Positions 52,507 to 53,556 of a DNA stretch of 53,556 nucleotides are shown here, piece by piece; position 1 is the stretch's first letter; each line of letters begins with the position of its first letter. Source of the stretch: Huaxiibacter chinensis. Lineage in GTDB: Bacteria > Pseudomonadota > Gammaproteobacteria > Enterobacterales > Enterobacteriaceae. The DNA lies in NCBI RefSeq assembly GCF_022171985.1, contig NZ_JAJVHF010000017.1:1-53556 (forward strand). The letters run 5' to 3'. A model generated the notes under the pieces. It was not told where the DNA came from and made no database searches. It saw nothing but the letters and a program-made list of their open reading frames with translations. The translations under genes were made by a program, and so were the position numbers.

Positions 52507-52818
52507 ATGACTTTGAAAATGGAAAGTTCCCGGACTTCCAAGCCTGAGGGGCCATTTGTATTAATCACTTTTGAGGGGGACGAATTTCTTTTTGATGACA
52601 GACATAATGTCGTCAAGATAAATGGCAGGCCTAAAAAAATGGATGTAAAGCGAAATTATTTTGAGTCCGATCTGGGAGAAGGGAAAGCGAAATACTGGAC
52701 TTTAAATATCGAAGAGGCTCATCGGTTCAATTCGATTGATGAAGCGACAGAACAACTTTGTAAACTGAGTCGCCCTCATCTGATCAAAATTCGCAAAGTT
52801 GAGGGGGTATCTGAATGA
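52507..52818 (+). CDS. Small accessory protein, function unknown
   Basis: A 103-residue protein (PFVLITFEGDEFLFDDRHNVVKINGRPKKMDVKRNYFESD), beta-rich then helical. It overlaps the next gene as ATGA, so the two are co-translated. Family not recognised. Confidence 0.6.
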   Translation: MTLKMESSRTSKPEGPFVLITFEGDEFLFDDRHNVVKINGRPKKMDVKRNYFESDLGEGKAKYWTLNIEEAHRFNSIDEATEQLCKLSRPHLIKIRKVEGVSE

Positions 52819-53009
52819 CCAAAGAGATGTTTTTACGCATTTTAAATGAGGCACAGGCTCGTGTGGATAACGATTCGCTTCCGCTTGATGTTCGTATCCG
52901 GTCACGCACCACGGTAAATGATTGCGTCATCCGGGCAGATAAAGAGGGGTGGCCTATTGAGTATAAACAGAAGGTCTGGGTAGATGCAGTCAGTGGCTGT
53001 TATCTTTAG
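52815..53009 (+). CDS. Small accessory protein, function unknown
   Basis: A 64-residue protein (MTKEMFLRILNEAQARVDNDSLPLDVRIRSRTTVNDCVIRAD), helical. Starts on the ATGA overlap with the preceding gene. Family not recognised. Confidence 0.55.
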   Translation: MTKEMFLRILNEAQARVDNDSLPLDVRIRSRTTVNDCVIRADKEGWPIEYKQKVWVDAVSGCYL

Positions 53010-53063
53010 CGGTTACTTAAGCCAGTTCCTGTGCCCGTGAGCTTAGTAAAGGCGGAAAATGAT

Positions 53064-53513
53064 ATGGTCAAGGTGATAAATATCAACGGGAATTTAGTTG
53101 AATTACCTGAGCCCTCAGCAAAGTTATCCAAAGCTGAATCACCTGATGGTAGGTTCTCAAAACCTAAAAATAAGATCTCTAAAATACAGCGAGCTGAGCT
53201 GCGAATGAAATTTGGGGGGCGTTGTGCCTATTGTGGTTGCAAGCTTCCTGAAAAAGGGTGGCATGCCGATCATGTTGAGCCTGTTCGACGCGACTTTGAA
53301 CTGGTGAGAGCCCCTGTCGGCAGCGGCGTAACTCATGTTGCCCGAAGTACGGGTAAGGTTATGCACCCTGAACTGCATGCTATAGAAAACTTATTTCCAT
53401 CATGCGCCCCCTGCAACCTTTTTAAAGGAGCTTTTAGTGTTGAAGGAATGAGAAAAGAAATGGCACTGTTGCAAATAGTCGGTGGTGATAAACTTATCAT
53501 CCCCTTTTGCTGA
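53064..53513 (+). pseudogene. HNH endonuclease gene truncated at its 3' end by IS26
   Basis: The ATG at 53064 follows GGCGG at a suitable distance; a GTG at 53031 is an alternative. The HNH core is present: RAELRMKFGGRCAYCGCKL, WHADHVEPVRRD, and ENLFPSCAPCN, with paired cysteines that bind structural zinc. Native sequence ends at 53461, and the last 17 codons (LLQIVGGDKLIIPFC and flank) come from IS26. The nuclease core is complete, so it could still work if the lost tail is not essential. Confidence 0.8.
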
Positions 53514-53556
53514 TGGAGCTGCACATGAACCCATTCAAAGGCCGGCATTTTCAGCG
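53462..53556 (+). mobile_element. Left end of IS26 (IS6 family), cut by the window edge
   Basis: The 14-bp terminal inverted repeat GGCACTGTTGCAAA begins at 53462. The 63-bp leader before the transposase start matches IS26 as I know it. The rest lies outside the window. IS26 is commonly found at the edge of resistance regions on such plasmids. Confidence 0.93.
53525..53556 (+). CDS. tnpA: IS26 transposase, first codons only
   Basis: The frame MNPFKGRHFQ is the start of the IS26 transposase. The window ends after ten complete codons. Confidence 0.92.
   Translation, partial: MNPFKGRHFQ

Overview
The window reads as a segment of a large conjugative plasmid of Enterobacterales. The evidence is an F-type mating-pore operon in the order traA-L-E-K-(x)-B-(TrbI-like)-dsbC-V-C, two RepHI1A/RepHI1B-like initiators with their iterons, two ParB-like proteins, a plasmid Dam methylase, three large secreted Ig-like proteins, a complete IS903-type element, and the left end of IS26 at the right edge. 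Split transfer regions, a double replicon and secreted Ig-like proteins are typical of IncHI-type plasmids. The incompatibility group itself is inferred from protein resemblance, not from a search.

Layout. Bases 1-1370 are non-coding: a four-unit degenerate tandem repeat of about 235 bp, a pair of TTTGTTTACTTAA repeats, and the terminator of the transfer operon. Bases 1371-10982 (minus strand) are the transfer operon, from pilin to the VirB4-type ATPase TraC. No relaxase, coupling protein or TraG/TraH-type gene is present, so the rest of transfer lies elsewhere. Bases 11010-13480 hold replicon A: a minus-strand initiator flanked by 19-bp iterons, and a GATC cluster. Bases 13483-22479 hold maintenance genes: ParB-like 1, a Zn-finger protein, a possible initiator-like protein, Dam, ParB-like 2, a large N6-type methyltransferase and small membrane proteins. 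Bases 22852-32002 hold Ig-like protein 1, replicon B with two clusters of five 21-bp iterons, an array of inverted iteron pairs with an 81-bp period, and Ig-like protein 2. Bases 32307-53461 are an accessory region of many small, separately promoted genes: DNA methyltransferases, a HigB-like toxin, an RHH-like protein, Ig-like protein 3 and an HNH nuclease. IS903 interrupts it at 48943-49999 and IS26 truncates its last gene at 53462.

Two signals run across these blocks and are not explained by any single gene. (1) A shared promoter architecture: an A/T tract, then a nine-base box [AG][GC][TC]TATTAG, then 18-19 bp, then a TATNAT-like -10, 25-43 bp before the start codon. I found eight copies on both strands, in front of dam, a large methyltransferase gene and six accessory genes of mostly unknown function. 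It looks like a plasmid-specific regulon. (2) A 13-bp palindrome AAAAGTWACTTTT occurs eight times exactly, mostly between genes, with several near matches. This is far above chance for a 13-mer in 53 kb, and suggests a plasmid-wide binding site, possibly for one of the two KorB/ParB-like proteins. Both replication origins are also dense in GATC, and the plasmid carries its own Dam gene.

All functions come from reading sequence and motifs. No database search was possible.
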